Positions 11,042 to 23,750 of a DNA stretch of 64,000 nucleotides are shown here, piece by piece. How positions within the stretch are numbered: the first letter of the stretch is position 1; each line of letters opens with the position of its first letter. The notes under the pieces were generated by a model. The model had not been told where the DNA came from. It saw only the letters and a list, made by a program, of their open reading frames with translations, and searched no databases. The stretch is from Nemania diffusa (lineage: Eukaryota > Ascomycota > Sordariomycetes > Xylariales > Xylariaceae): positions 3,284,001 through 3,348,000 of the forward strand of contig JBBPUQ010000010.1 in assembly GCA_038501195.1 (NCBI GenBank), given 5' to 3'. Position numbers and translations under genes: made by a program.

Positions 11042-14000
11042 TTGGTCGCTACACGTACGGGGGGAGAGACACGAAAGGGGGGGGGGGACGGCAAAAACAT
11101 ATTCTTATTTTCTTCAATTCTTGTCGCTCCTTAGATATTGGATATTGGATGATTAAGGTTTGTTCGCTTGAAGCGTACTTTCCCATTTACGCATTACGAT
11201 TCCACGCTTGTTAGTTCGAAGGGGATACATCTAGGCGGGGATAGGAAATTGGTGCAAGCAAGAACTTGATTGATCGAGGTAGACCAGACCGCTAGCCTGC
11301 TTGAATAGACACTTACACAATGTGTTTCAGAGCCAAGATGACACAACAGGACTCGCATGCCGTGAACAACTCTTTCCTAGTTTGGACAGGTAGGAGTGGC
11401 TAGTGCTCTGAAAAGGGAGCCTTTGGTAACATGCGCAGGACGTATGAGCCGAAAACATCGTCGCGGAGGAGGAATGTGGTTGGCTCCCTTGATACTCTGC
11501 TTGCTTACTGACCGGGTTGCTAGTCTCAGCTCGGTGTGACACTCGCTAAAACTTACTGGAGGGAAATGGGTGGGTTCACGGGAGAAATGACGGGGAAAAT
11601 TCGTCATCGACTCAAGGTTTGGGTAATCTACGGGTCTTAGAGACAATGTGCAGTGCGTTTCTCTGGTACCATATAGAGGCAAAGCGACTTGAATTTGCGG
11701 GTAAGCTGGAACCTCGGCGGTAAGCAAATTGACGAGTCGTTAGTGTGATGGCTGCTAGACCCGAAGGCTGCTCTGATACCATCGTGAGAACGTACGCAGT
11801 ACAGTAGCTAGCTAGGCCTTGAGGACTATAATTAGCAACTGGATCGCCCTCTTTGCGTTCTTTTTTATTATAGGGCTTAAAAGCGTAGATTATTTAGCAA
11901 TGACCGGGGGGTTTAGGCGTATACAGCACTATTTATTTTTATAACATAGGTATTGCTAAATCGGCTGATTTGTGAGAAGTACGATTGGAATTATCCTGCT
12001 GGCGGTGGCTTCGAACATAGCCACTATCTAGCATTTTCTAGGGACTTGATATCTTGATTGAGCAGCAGCGACACGCGTCTCGGTTTCGGTCTATCTAGAT
12101 AGAGACTGAAAAAGGGGTAGAAGTTGAAGGATTGATGGATGGATTGCCGATTTGGTGATAAGCACATCTTTAGTGACCCATTAATTGTGTACCCACCTTT
12201 ATGCCTAGCCACTTCCGTGCCACCTCACTAGCCACAAAACGACCCACCGATATGATAGATGGGAAACCTTTATCTAGGAACTTTCAACATGGCTGGAATC
12301 CTACAACTAACTTTGGTAACATCACTTCCCCTGCACTAAGTTGACACGTCTAATTAAAGAGAAGCAAACAGCAAGTTTACAATCAGTATATGTTACTAGC
12401 ACGCCATCTCTTGGGATGCACTCGCAAGAAGGGTTTTCCCCTTACTCCCCTGATGTAAACTGCATACTTATCTTGTAGTTTCTATAGATGCGCAGCAGTA
12501 GAGCTTTTTTTGGCTTATAATATCTGATTGTGAGGCGCGGTATGCATGGCTGAGACACCCGGGTTTCGGTTGAAAGACAAGGCACGACAAGCCGACACCG
12601 CTGATTCTCAACACGGACACGAGAACAAATGGTGATTGGCCATCGTGACTTGAGTTGGCAGGTTTCTGCTGTCTGAGCCTAACTCGGAAAGGTGTGGAAC
12701 CGATCTCCGTAATGCGGCTGGATCGGATCTCTTCTTTCTACCTGTGTACGGAATAGGTATTTGCGATCAATACTGATTGACCGATCTCCTTGTTCCACGC
12801 TCGTCTTGACCGCTGCTGGCTGCATTGTAACCTGATGGATTTCTCTGTATCTGCTGCGCAGTATTGTCTGCATAGGTAATAAATAGAAAGAGAATTTGCA
12901 CGGAGGCGTTCCCTATCGTCATCCCCCTCCTTGCGTTGCAAAAATGCCGCTAGCTAACCGTGCCATGCACTCTGTATGCGTGAACGCTAAATACAGTGGA
13001 CTACTGTACGCAGTAGGACAAAAGCGCGCTTCAAGGCAGCGTAAATAGGTACAATTTGACAGGCTTCCCCCACAATCCCTTTTCGTGATTAATGCATTCT
13101 CATTGGCTACCTAGATATCTACGGGAGCAGGGATCAAGGGGTAGGGGTTGTGGAGGCTAGTCTTGGGAAGGGCACTGATTGGCTGGAGCTAGCCATGCAA
13201 TGGGGCCGCGCCTTGTTCCTGTACATGCCGGTCTGCATCGATTGGCTGGTTCATTGATCATTTAGTCTTCCACCTCGTGGCTTTCAAGGGCATCTATGGT
13301 TTTCTCCATCAGCCATCAGCCCACCGCGCGCGAGCGTGTGTGTACGCACTGGCTCCCCTCTCGTGTCTATCGCTATCCTCCTCACCACTACGTAGGTAGG
13401 TAGCAGCCTGTAGGCTGTAGGTATCTTAGGTAGGTAGGCAAGTAAGGACAGAATTAGGTACGGCGGCAGGCCTCTCGCAACCCGACCCATCCATCTAGCC
13501 ATCCATACATCTGCCTTCAATGCTGTATCCCAACCGATAGCCGGCTGGGTCACCACCACGATCCATCCACGGGGCCACCTCACACACCTTCAATCTAGCC
13601 ATGGGTGGGAAGGAATCAAGTACGTACAGTAAGGCTAGGTCGTATCTAGATAGTGCCTAGCAGTCAGAAAGAGGAGAAGAAGCAGTCGAGGACAATGACC
13701 CTGTTCCTGCTGCATGGCAGGCAAAACAGATCGCAAATCCGGAATCGTTGTTGTCATCATCTCGACCATGAATCAACCCGCCTGGCCTGGCCTGCCTTTC
13801 ACTCCGCTGGCCACGCATATGCTCGTCCGCACTCGCACTCGCATTCACCTCACTCTCACCCATTCGCCCGCAAGGATTCTTTCCTTTTCTTCCTCTGTTT
13901 AGCTACGGAGCAAGGCTCTGTCGGTCTCCGTTTCCCTCTCTCCTCATTCTTATCTTTGCATTTCCCATCGTGACATAGAATTGAAGGCCCCCATCTCCAA

Positions 14001-14733
14001 CGCTACATTCTAGTTAACCTTCGTCTTTGCTACCCACGCTAGCGGCAAATCAATACTATCGTGGTGCCTGTCTTTGCTGTAACGCCAGCTTGTAGAGTAG
14101 TTTGAAATCGGGTTTGGCGTCGATTCAACCGTGCTTTATAAGTGGTCTTAAATATCAAGCTTGCCCATCGTCAAGCCTCACGGCTGATTCAGATTGCCCC
14201 ATCACTCCCCCGCGCGCTGCCTTGCGACAAAAGACGTCCCGTAGATAGACACCTCGGTCTCGCCGATCCCGTCCCAGCGACAAATTCCCACGCGAGAACG
14301 AGAACTACTTCCCACGCACCGCGCCTGTAACCAGCATTTTCAAGTCGTTAGTACACCGAGAGCCACTTGGACAGATCTGGCTCGTTGTTGGGTTGCACGG
14401 TTGATTGCTGGATCTGCACCCTGTTTTTGCACGTTGCTAGAGGATTCGCTTGCCCCGTCGAACGATCGACACTAATAGGAGCTGGAAATGGGTCAATAAT
14501 TCAATCGACTATACGAGCAGATAATCTGCCGCAGCACTGCCGAAAAACTAGAGTCTACGAGTCGCAGCGAATAGAGCGGGCTGCACTCGCAGATTGTGCT
14601 AGAATTGATCGCGAGTCCTGAAAAAAGAAAAGGGGAGGGAAGATAAGAGGAGGAGAATAACGTTTACAAGGAAGAGAGAACTGAGGTGGGGAAGCGAGAG
14701 CAAGAGTGAGGTTTCCTACTCGGGTGCAAGATC
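11042..14733. other. Intergenic region upstream of INO80
   Basis: No coding sequence is supportable across these 3.7 kb; the open frames are short and overlap on opposite strands. A G homopolymer lies near 11080. TAGG/GTAG simple-sequence runs occur around 13390-13440. A purine-rich stretch precedes the INO80 start. Confidence 0.5.
14620..14711 (+). promoter_or_regulatory. Purine-rich tract just upstream of the INO80 start
   Basis: About 90 bases before the proposed start codon are almost entirely A and G on the coding strand (runs such as AAAAGGGGAGGGAAGATAAG). This may be leader or core promoter sequence. I infer no particular factor. Confidence 0.3.
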
Positions 14734-17700
14734 ATGGATTCCAACGACTTCTATAAGACGGTGTTGCGCAGGGAGCTGCGAGACTCCCGCGACTTCGAAG
14801 ATGATTACTATAACAGAAATGGGCCAAGACATGGACCTAGCTGGGATGACATGAACAGTCGTAGAACAGCACCATCATCGTCATCATTGCCGCCATTACA
14901 AAAATCAGTAGGGACGGTTCGAGTTCAACCGCCGACACCGCCAGCAATAGCACCATCTCCACTTACAACAGAATCGGCGTTTGGGAGTATTGGCTCGGGC
15001 ACGGGCACTGGCAACACTGTAGCTGGAGCTGGAACAAATAGGACAGGGAGGCGGATTATTACCTCGTTGGAGGACGACGAGCTGGGACCACCACGACCGC
15101 CACGACTGGTGTCGTTACCATCATCGGATTCGCACTCACCAACCCAGGGCGAATCCCAAACCTATACCGATGCGGCGGGCCCAAGTCATCGCCACCACCA
15201 GCACCACCACCACCAAGACTATTACCAGGACCAAGGCCAGGACGAGCAGCACGCACAGGCACAAGCACAAGCACGAGCCCACCACGCCCATGCTCACGCC
15301 AACGCCAACGCCAACGCCCACACCCACGACCAACGCTACCATCCCCAACCCCATCCCCATTTCCAAACCACCACTAATAATGGGAACTTGAGTAAGCCAT
15401 TCCCCGTCACGACCGACGCCGCGCAAAGCAATAAAACTCAATCCAGCCGTACCCATCGTACCCATCATACCCATGCGCACCACGCTCTCCATCTCGCCCA
15501 TATTACCAACACCACCACCGACACTGCTGCTGCTGCCACCACTGCTGCCACTACTACTACGACCGCCAACGGTAGTGCCAGTTCTTTAATCCAAACCCAA
15601 ACCCAAACCCAAACCCAAATCCAGATCCAAACCCAATTGCAAGCACAGGCCCAAGTGCAGGCACAAGCATCAGCATCAGCAGCAGCAGCAACAGCAACAA
15701 CAGTACTTGCAGCACCTGCACCTGCACCAGCACCAGCACTACGTGCACCACCAGCACCAGCACCAGCACCAGCACCAGCACCGCCAGATTCCCGCGCGAA
15801 CGCTAGCATGACCTCTCCGACCGTCGCGGCCTCACAATTAGATTTTCGTAAGCCCACAACAGGCACGACCACCACCAACACCAGCAACACCACCGCCACC
15901 GCCCATACCGCTAATTCTTCCTCCTCCTCCTCTTCTGCCCGTAGACTTACTAATGACCGCATCACCAACACCACCATAATAACATCGTCATCATCATCAG
16001 CGCCGTCGAGGTCGCCCTTCCACTCACCATCCCCTACTAAAATACCCACCTCCCTGTCCTCCATCACGACGCCGACCGATGCACCCACGCGACTGCGACC
16101 GCCGCTCTCGTCGCCGCTAAGCCATCCCTTTAATCATTCATCGCCGCATCATCACTCCTCCATACTATCCGCGCCCATCCTGCTGCCGGCATCGTCGTCA
16201 TCGTCGTCTGCATCGGGACTCAAGGCCTCCTCGCTGCCGCCGCCTCCTGCGCTGGCCCCTCCGCAAGGGGCCTTGAGCTCGATAATGGCATCCTCCTCGG
16301 CCCTGTCCTCGACCAACGGAAACGGTCCTTCGAGTGCATCGCCTCTGCAACCACCCAAGGCTGACTTCCTCCGACCCATGCACGAGAAGTCGCCCGGCAG
16401 CTTTTACGATCCCCTGACCGACACGACCAAGGAGAGGCGGCCGTCGGAGAGCTGGCAGAAACAGGTATGTTGAATATTGATATAGTAGTTGAGAAGTGCA
16501 CGCGCTGAAATCCCTTACGCCTCGTTTATCCTTGCTATTTATATATCTCTCTATGCATCCATATATTATTCATACATCCCATGCACCAATGCACCAATGC
16601 ACCAATGCTCCAATGCACCCATCCATCTACCCATATAAAACGCATGACCTTCGGCCGTAGCAAGCGAGCGAGCGAGTGAGCGACCAACTGACAAGGGCGT
16701 TGCTCTGCTCTACTCTGCTCTGCTGTGTGCCTGGTTGCATCACCAACAACAAAGTCCATGATTCTAGGCTTTTAGCTAGTCGGGGTGGCGTGGACAAAGA
16801 AGGCGCCAGTCAGTCAATCAATCAATGCGCGCTGTGATGTGGCTGTAGCGCCCTCGCAAGAGCACAGAGTTGAATGTTCCCCGTTAAATATTCCCGCGAG
16901 CCGTGCCACAGCGAATGGGGCGGCGAGTTTGTCTGACGGGCAGCGATCAGTGATGCTGCTTGCTGCTGCGGCGCCGGGGAGCAGGCACCTTGTCTCATTC
17001 AACTGAGAATTTGACTATAGCGGCCCATCCGCCTCCATTGACTCTCCCACAGTGCCTTCACTACATTGACTGACCTTCACTACATTCACTAACCCTCACT
17101 ACCTTCACTACCCTCAACTACCAACCTACTCTAGCTTGTGCAATAACCTTCCCTATCTACCTACCCACCCACCTAACTCAGTACACCTATGTAAACTCCG
17201 TGCACCCAAATCCATCACACGCCCATTTGGCAACCTTTTCTCACGAGGCTTACTAACATCCCCTTCCCTACCTAGTCGCGGTCGGATGCGTATGATTACC
17301 CACCATCAAAGACCGAGTCTTCTCAGTACTACAACAGTAGCAGCAACAAGAACAGCAATAACGGGTATGCGTCTTCGTCGCCCGCGACGAACACCAAGTT
17401 TCCGACGCGAGGCTCGCATCCACATTCGCACTCCAAGAACGGCGTCGACTCGCACAACACTCTCCGCATGGCGTCCCCGTCTTCCCGCTCCCGGAATACC
17501 ACAGATTCCCACTCATCCTCTCATCGCCACGCGTCGACACCAACTTCCTCGCTGCCGTCCATATTGAATCCTGAGCCTGCCTCAACCCCCGCAGCCTCGT
17601 CAAATGTAAGTATATACCGTGTCAACCATGTGCCTTCTCGCGTTTTCGTCTCTTCACTTTATGCTAATACGCGTCGAATAGACTAGTAGCCGTGCAGCCG

Positions 17701-20700
17701 AGCTAATGTCCTTCTCCAACATCCTATCGAGCGCGGAACCCCTGCCGGCCCCGAAAGCGCCCATCATGACCGAGACTAAGAAAGAGAAAGCCCCTCGCAA
17801 GAGCAAAGCCCGTGAATCACACTTGCGAGACTCGGAAGCCAACTCAAAGAAGGAGTCGCGCCGAGCTTCGTCTACCCATGCAAAGGAGGCACCGGCAAAA
17901 CCACCCAAAAGACAAGTCAACGGCCAGCCCAAGCCCAAGCCGGTGTCGGCCGACAAAGAAAAGAAGATCCAACACCTCCTTGAGCAGCTTGATACCCGCG
18001 CTGACGATGTCGATTTATCCGAACTCGATATAGAGGAGGAGTTCTTCATGGGTCGGATCAAGAAGCGCAAGCTCAACCAGCAACAAGCGGAATACCAGGA
18101 CCGTACCGCCCGGCGCAGTGATCTGTCCAACTTCTTGTCACGAAAGCTAACGGACCACGTAGCCCTCGCAAAACGTCGTTATGATGAATTGCACTACGAG
18201 GAGGCACTGCACGAAGTCCGCGAACGAGAAATCTACGCGGAGAAGGAGCGCAAGAAAGACATGCAACGAAAGCGAAGACGTGAGAAATCCATGCAAGTCA
18301 CAATCGAACAAAAAGAGGCTGCCTTAGCGAGAGCTCTCGCCGCTGAAGATGAGGCCGAACGAGCAAAGCATCTTCGGGAAGCAGAACGTGCCAACAAGAA
18401 GGCACAGCAGACCCGGTTGATCCTTCAAAAAGGGATTAAGGGCCCAGCTCGTGGTCTTCAAGCCCTCGAGCTCAACCTGGAAGGCGGTACTATGTCTTCG
18501 TTCCATGCCACAGACCAGGAAAGCAACGGCAAGGCAAAGGCCAAAGGCCGTTCCGGCACTCGGCCCAAGAAGTCAAAAGAACAGAAACAAGCCGAAAAAG
18601 ACGCTGCAGAGGCCGCTCAAGCTGCTATTGACGCGGGCGAGGAACTTCCTGCTAAAGAAGAACCGAAGATTCGCATCAAGTTGAGTAAGGCCAAAGATAA
18701 GGAGCCCAAGGATAAGGACAAAGATAAGGAGTCCAAGGAAAGCACCAAAGAGCCAAAGGAGAAGGAGAAGGCTGTCGAAGAGCCTCCTCCCAACCCTCTC
18801 GAGACTAAATTTCAGTCCAAGGGCTACAACCAGATCTATGACCAGATCTGGCGTGACTTGGCACGCAAAGATGTGGTCAAGACCTTCAAGTTGGCCACTG
18901 ATTCCTACGCGACTAAGGCGTCTAACCTTAAGAAAACCGCCATCCTCGCTTCTAAGGAAGCAAAGCGATGGCAGCTGCGAACAAACAAGGGCACTAAGGA
19001 CCTGCAGGCTCGTGCCAAACGATGCATGCGTGATATGATGGGCTTCTGGAAACGCAATGAGCGCGAAGAGAGAGATATGCGCAAGGCTGCGGAGCGCCAG
19101 GAGTTAGAAAATGCTCGCAAGGAAGAGGTTGATCGTGAAGCTGCGAGACAGAAGCGGAAGCTCAACTTCCTGATTTCACAAACCGAGCTCTACTCTCACT
19201 TCATCGGTAAGAAGATCAAGACTGACGAGGTTGAGCGCAGTACAGACAACCCGGATATCGCACCCGCTGCTGATATCCCTGCTTCAAACAAGATTGATGT
19301 CGCTGAACCTACAGGTCCCATCGGTTCTAAAGTTACAGACTTTAACAACCTTGACTTCGATGCTGAAGACGAGGCGACTCTGAAGGCTGCAGCTATAGCC
19401 AATGCCCAGAATGCCATTGCTGAAGCTCAGCAGAAGGCCCGCGCTTTCAACAAGACCCAGGACGACATGGATGAGGATGGTGAAATGAACTTCCAGAACC
19501 CCACAGGTCTCGGCGACGTCACTGTTGAGCAGCCTAAGCTTTTGAACTGCCAACTGAAGGAATACCAGCTCAAGGGTCTTAACTGGCTTGCCAATCTTTA
19601 CGAGCAAGGTATCAATGGTATATTGGCCGATGAAATGGGTCTGGGCAAGACCGTACAGTCTATTTCTGTCATGGCCTATCTTGCTGAGGTTCACGATATC
19701 TGGGGCCCCTACCTGGTTGTTGCACCCGCCTCTACGCTGCACAACTGGCAACAGGAAATCGCCAAATTCGTGCCCGAATTCAAAGTGCTTCCCTACTGGG
19801 GCACGGCTGGCGATCGTAAGGTGTTGCGTAAATTCTGGGATCGAAAGCACAACACTTACCGTAAGGATGCGCCTTTTCACATCCTCGTCACATCATACCA
19901 GCTGGTCGTCTCCGATGTCGCCTACTTCCAAAAGATGCGATGGCAATACATGATTCTAGATGAAGCGCAGGCGATCAAAAGTTCTCAGAGCTCTCGATGG
20001 AAGTGTTTGCTCGGCTTCCACTGCCGCAACCGCCTTCTACTTACGGGTACGCCCATTCAGAACAACATGCAAGAATTATGGGCGCTTCTGCATTTTATCA
20101 TGCCTTCTCTCTTCGATTCCCATGATGAATTTAGCGAGTGGTTCTCTAAGGACATCGAGTCTCACGCACAAAGCAACACGACATTGAACGAGGACCAGCT
20201 TAGAAGGCTGCATTTGATCCTCAAACCTTTCATGCTGCGTCGTGTGAAGAAGCACGTCCAGAAAGAACTTGGAGACAAGATCGAACTCGACGTTTTCTGT
20301 GAGCTCACTTACCGACAGCGTGCGTACTATCGCAACTTGAGGAACCAGATCAGCTTCATGGACCTGATTGAAAAAGCCACTATGGGAGATGACCAGGATT
20401 CTGGAACACTTATGAATTTGGTGATGCAGTTCCGAAAAGTGTGTAATCACCCTGACCTTTTCCAGCGTGCAGATACCACGAGTCCCTTCTCTTCGGGCTA
20501 TTTTGCTGAAACAGCATCGTTTGTTCGCGAGGGAAATAATGTTTCCGTCGGATATTCGACGCGCAGTTTGATTGAATATCAGTTACCACGTCTCGTCTGG
20601 GCTGAGGGTGGAAGGCTGCACAAAGCCGGCAAGGACAACGAGCGTGCTGGTTTCCGAAATAAGTATTTGAATCATCTTATGAATATTTGGGACCCCGCAA

Positions 20701-22182
20701 ACATCCAGGCCAGCACATCGGGTAGCGACACGTTCTCCTTCCTCCGTTTCGCCGACACAAGCCCACAGGAACTCTATCGAGCTGGCCGCAAAGATGTCTT
20801 TGCTCGAGCCTGTGACTTGGCCGGAAAGAGTGACCGGCTTGGCCATATGCAAGTAATCTACGACGAGCCAGAAGAGAAAACTTACACACCAGCTCATGCT
20901 CTATTCCAAATTAAGGCACGAATGAATAGGAAACCTCTAGCAGATATCACTGGCGAAGGAGTGCTCAGTAATCTCATGAATATCTCCCACTCGCGATGGA
21001 ACGATTCTGGCCTGAGCCGATTGGAACAGGCTGCTTTACCAGGAGCATCCGCTCCTCCGGTCGACGTCTTCTGCGAAGGCACGAGAGCTCCTATTATAGA
21101 GCGCGAGGATATGCTATTCAATCCCTCTATACGAAAGACCTTGTACGGGCCGAACTCTATTGAGGAGAAAGCCTTAGTGGCACGACAGGTTCCTTTTGAA
21201 CGATACCCGCAGCGTGCGCTCCTACCTCCGCCAGATAACGAAAAACGTCGCTTCACCAACATCACAGTTCCCAGTATGCGCCGCTTCGTCACAGACAGCG
21301 GCAAGCTTGCAAAGCTCGATAGTCTCCTCTTTAAGTTGAAAGAAGAGGGCCATCGCGTTCTGTTGTACTTCCAGATGACCAGAATGATTGATCTCATGGA
21401 AGAATACCTGACGTATCGCAATTATAAGTACTGCCGGCTTGACGGTTCTACAAAGCTTGAAGATCGTCGAGATACGGTTCACGACTTCCAAACGCGTCCC
21501 GATATTTTTGTCTTCCTTCTGTCAACGCGTGCCGGTGGCCTCGGTATTAATCTAACATCCGCCGATACGGTCATCTTCTACGATAGTGATTGGAACCCGA
21601 CAATTGACTCGCAAGCCATGGACCGTGCTCATCGTCTCGGTCAAACGAAACAGGTCACAGTTTACCGGTTGATTACTCGCGGCACTATTGAAGAACGGAT
21701 CCGCAAGAGAGCGATGCAGAAAGAGGAAGTACAACGTGTCGTTATCCAGGGCGGCGGCGCCCGTGGTGTCGACTTCAGCGGGCGCAGACCTCCTGAAAAC
21801 CGTAACCGCGATATTGCCATGTGGCTTGCGGATGACGAGCAAGCCGAGCTTATCGAACGACGCGAGAAGGAGCTTCTCGAGAGCGGCGAGCTAGATAAGG
21901 CGGCGAAAAAGCGTGGCGGTAACAAGAGGAAGCGCGAAGCCGTCAGTCTGGATGATATGTACCATGAAGGTGAGTTGCCAGCTTACGGATCAGCTTCTGA
22001 TTTAGACATGCACACTAACATGAGATTTAGGCGAGGGTCATTTCAACGATGAAAACAAGCCATCGGGCACCGCAACACCCGTCGAACCCGAGACGAAGTC
22101 CGCGAAGAAACGGAAAGGAGGAAGCAAAAAGGCCAAGACTACTAAGCAGCGTCTTGCCATCGCCGACGGAGTGATGGAGTGA
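14734..22182 (+). CDS. INO80: INO80 chromatin-remodelling ATPase
   Basis: Four exons (14734-16464, 17276-17605, 17682-21969, 22031-22182) give 2166 residues. Intron 1 is 811 nt, long for such a fungus, with a perfect TACTAAC branch. Introns 2 and 3 are 76 and 61 nt. Residues 1-690 are low-complexity (His, Gln/Thr, Ala/Pro and Ser runs). A charged Lys/Glu coiled region follows. The DBINO domain lies at about 1065-1180. The SNF2 helicase begins at about 1310, with Walker A DEMGLGKT and the DEAQ box at about 1447. The insert typical of INO80 separates this from the second lobe at about 1895-2030, with [11 protein letters not shown] and the DRAHRLGQ motif. The tail is Lys-rich. Family knowledge: INO80 slides nucleosomes and exchanges H2A.Z in a large nuclear complex for transcription and DNA repair. 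The helicase part is certain. The exact start and exon 1 are less so, although exon 1 stays open for 577 codons and splices in phase 0. Confidence 0.9.
15591..15636 (+). repeat. Hexanucleotide CCAAAC-type microsatellite in INO80 exon 1
   Basis: Six-base units (ACCCAA and close variants) run head to tail and are read as alternating Gln-Thr, then Gln-Ile. CAG/CAC/GCA runs on either side (15190-15780) encode His, Gln, Ala and Pro stretches. Such in-frame runs may vary in length between strains. Confidence 0.8.
16581..16620. repeat. 8-bp tandem repeat in INO80 intron 1
   Basis: Five head-to-tail copies of ATGCACCA (the fourth with one change, the fifth ending CCC) lie within the first INO80 intron. 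It is a simple tandem repeat with no obvious function. Confidence 0.85.
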
Positions 22183-23750
22183 TGGATGTGTTTGATTTAT
22201 GCATGGTGTACATTCTCTTGTTTCACGACACCGGCGTTCCTCAGGACCCAAAGGGAAGATTTCTTTTTGTTGTGTACTAAAAAAATCAAGAGACATCAGA
22301 GAGGCGTTGCCCTTTTTCTCTCTAGGGTCGGGTTCATATTTGCTGTTTTTATTCCTTTAATCTCTTCTTTTCCTCAGTCCGTCTATCTGAGAGGTCGCGA
22401 TGCATTGTCCAAACTACCGCAGGAGGATAGTAAGGGGAGTGTAATTACATAGATGAAGAAAGGCAATGATGGTCTGAGAACTCGAGAGAATGAACTCTTG
22501 TTGCTTTTTATCCGTCCTTCCATGTTCCTATCACTCTGTCTATCCCTGTCCATCGTGGAGTCCGAGATACATGTACGCACGTGTTCTTATTATGTCCACA
22601 CACACATCACGCCTCACGACCACCCCGAATCACAGACACACCTACCAACGAGCATTTGGAGCGGCGGCCAGATTGAGAATCGGTGCGTATAGTTGGGCTC
22701 ACGCGTCTTGCGGATAGAGGAAGGAGGCGGGGGTAATACGACGGGATGCCGGTGTCGGGTGCTTTTCACTGGCTGTTGGCTGTATTTGTATATTTACAGG
22801 ACTAGGTACACTACCAACCAACCTATACTACATTGCATTACATTATGCTGTGAAATCCCCAGTGTGGTGATCTATTGATTGTGTGTTTGTGACTTGGTTG
22901 CGTAGAGTAAATGCCTATATGGAAAGTTAGGTGAGGGAGGAATTCACTTGAATATCTATGTTGATATGTACGTACTAACAGGACGTAGGTAGTGGAATGC
23001 TATGGATGAGGTTGGATAGTGGCTGAGAAGTAGGGAGGTTCTCGACTGTTTAATTACCTAGGTTAGGACTCAGTAGATATATCATCCCTCCTTGTCTACC
23101 CAGGGAGATGTATCTTCCACATCACGATGGAAGCAGAACCAGTATCTAACATAGAAACGACAGGTAGGCGAGTATGTAATACCATTTGGCAGGACAAACA
23201 CACCAGCCCGCAAAGCAAGAAACCACGAGCAGGAAAACAAATTTATAAGTCAACGCAGATGCTGATGCCTTGTCGATTCTGTCTGTCTGTCTGTCTGTTA
23301 TGTACGCAAGGTATGTCATGATCAGCCGTCCTTCATCCCTCCTTTGAACCGAGGGTAGCTCATAAACCAAGTATCCCGACCAACATGACCGAGCGCAAAG
23401 TCTAACAACGACTAAAACACGTCATCAGACCGATCCATTCATCCATCTATCCATCCCAGCGCGAGATCCATCTTGGTCGGCTTTTGTTCCACGATGAAAA
23501 CAAACAACACGTATCCCTAAAATGATATGCGGCTCTATTGATTGTAGTTATGATACTTCCACAAATGCCCAATCTATAGCCTACCCCGCCTGTATTTGAG
23601 CCGCACAGGTCCCACGATGCAGGATTTTTTTTCTTCATGAAAATCTGATCGAAACCTTTAGGGGAAAAAACCGTACCACGACCTCGATAGATAGGCCAGG
23701 CCCTAATCGTCCCGTGAATGAATGCATCTATATTCCCATCGCACACGCTT
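22183..23750. other. Intergenic region between convergent INO80 and ARB1
   Basis: Both flanking genes end here, so this holds two 3' untranslated regions. The open frames are short and unsupported. A small GTCT microsatellite (TCTGTCTGTCTGTCTGT) lies near 23280-23297. No RNA gene was recognised. Confidence 0.5.

Noticed and set aside
15136..16088. Long antisense frames of Val, Leu and Gly repeats
   Set aside because: They mirror the CAC/CAG/GCA microsatellites of INO80 exon 1 on the other strand.
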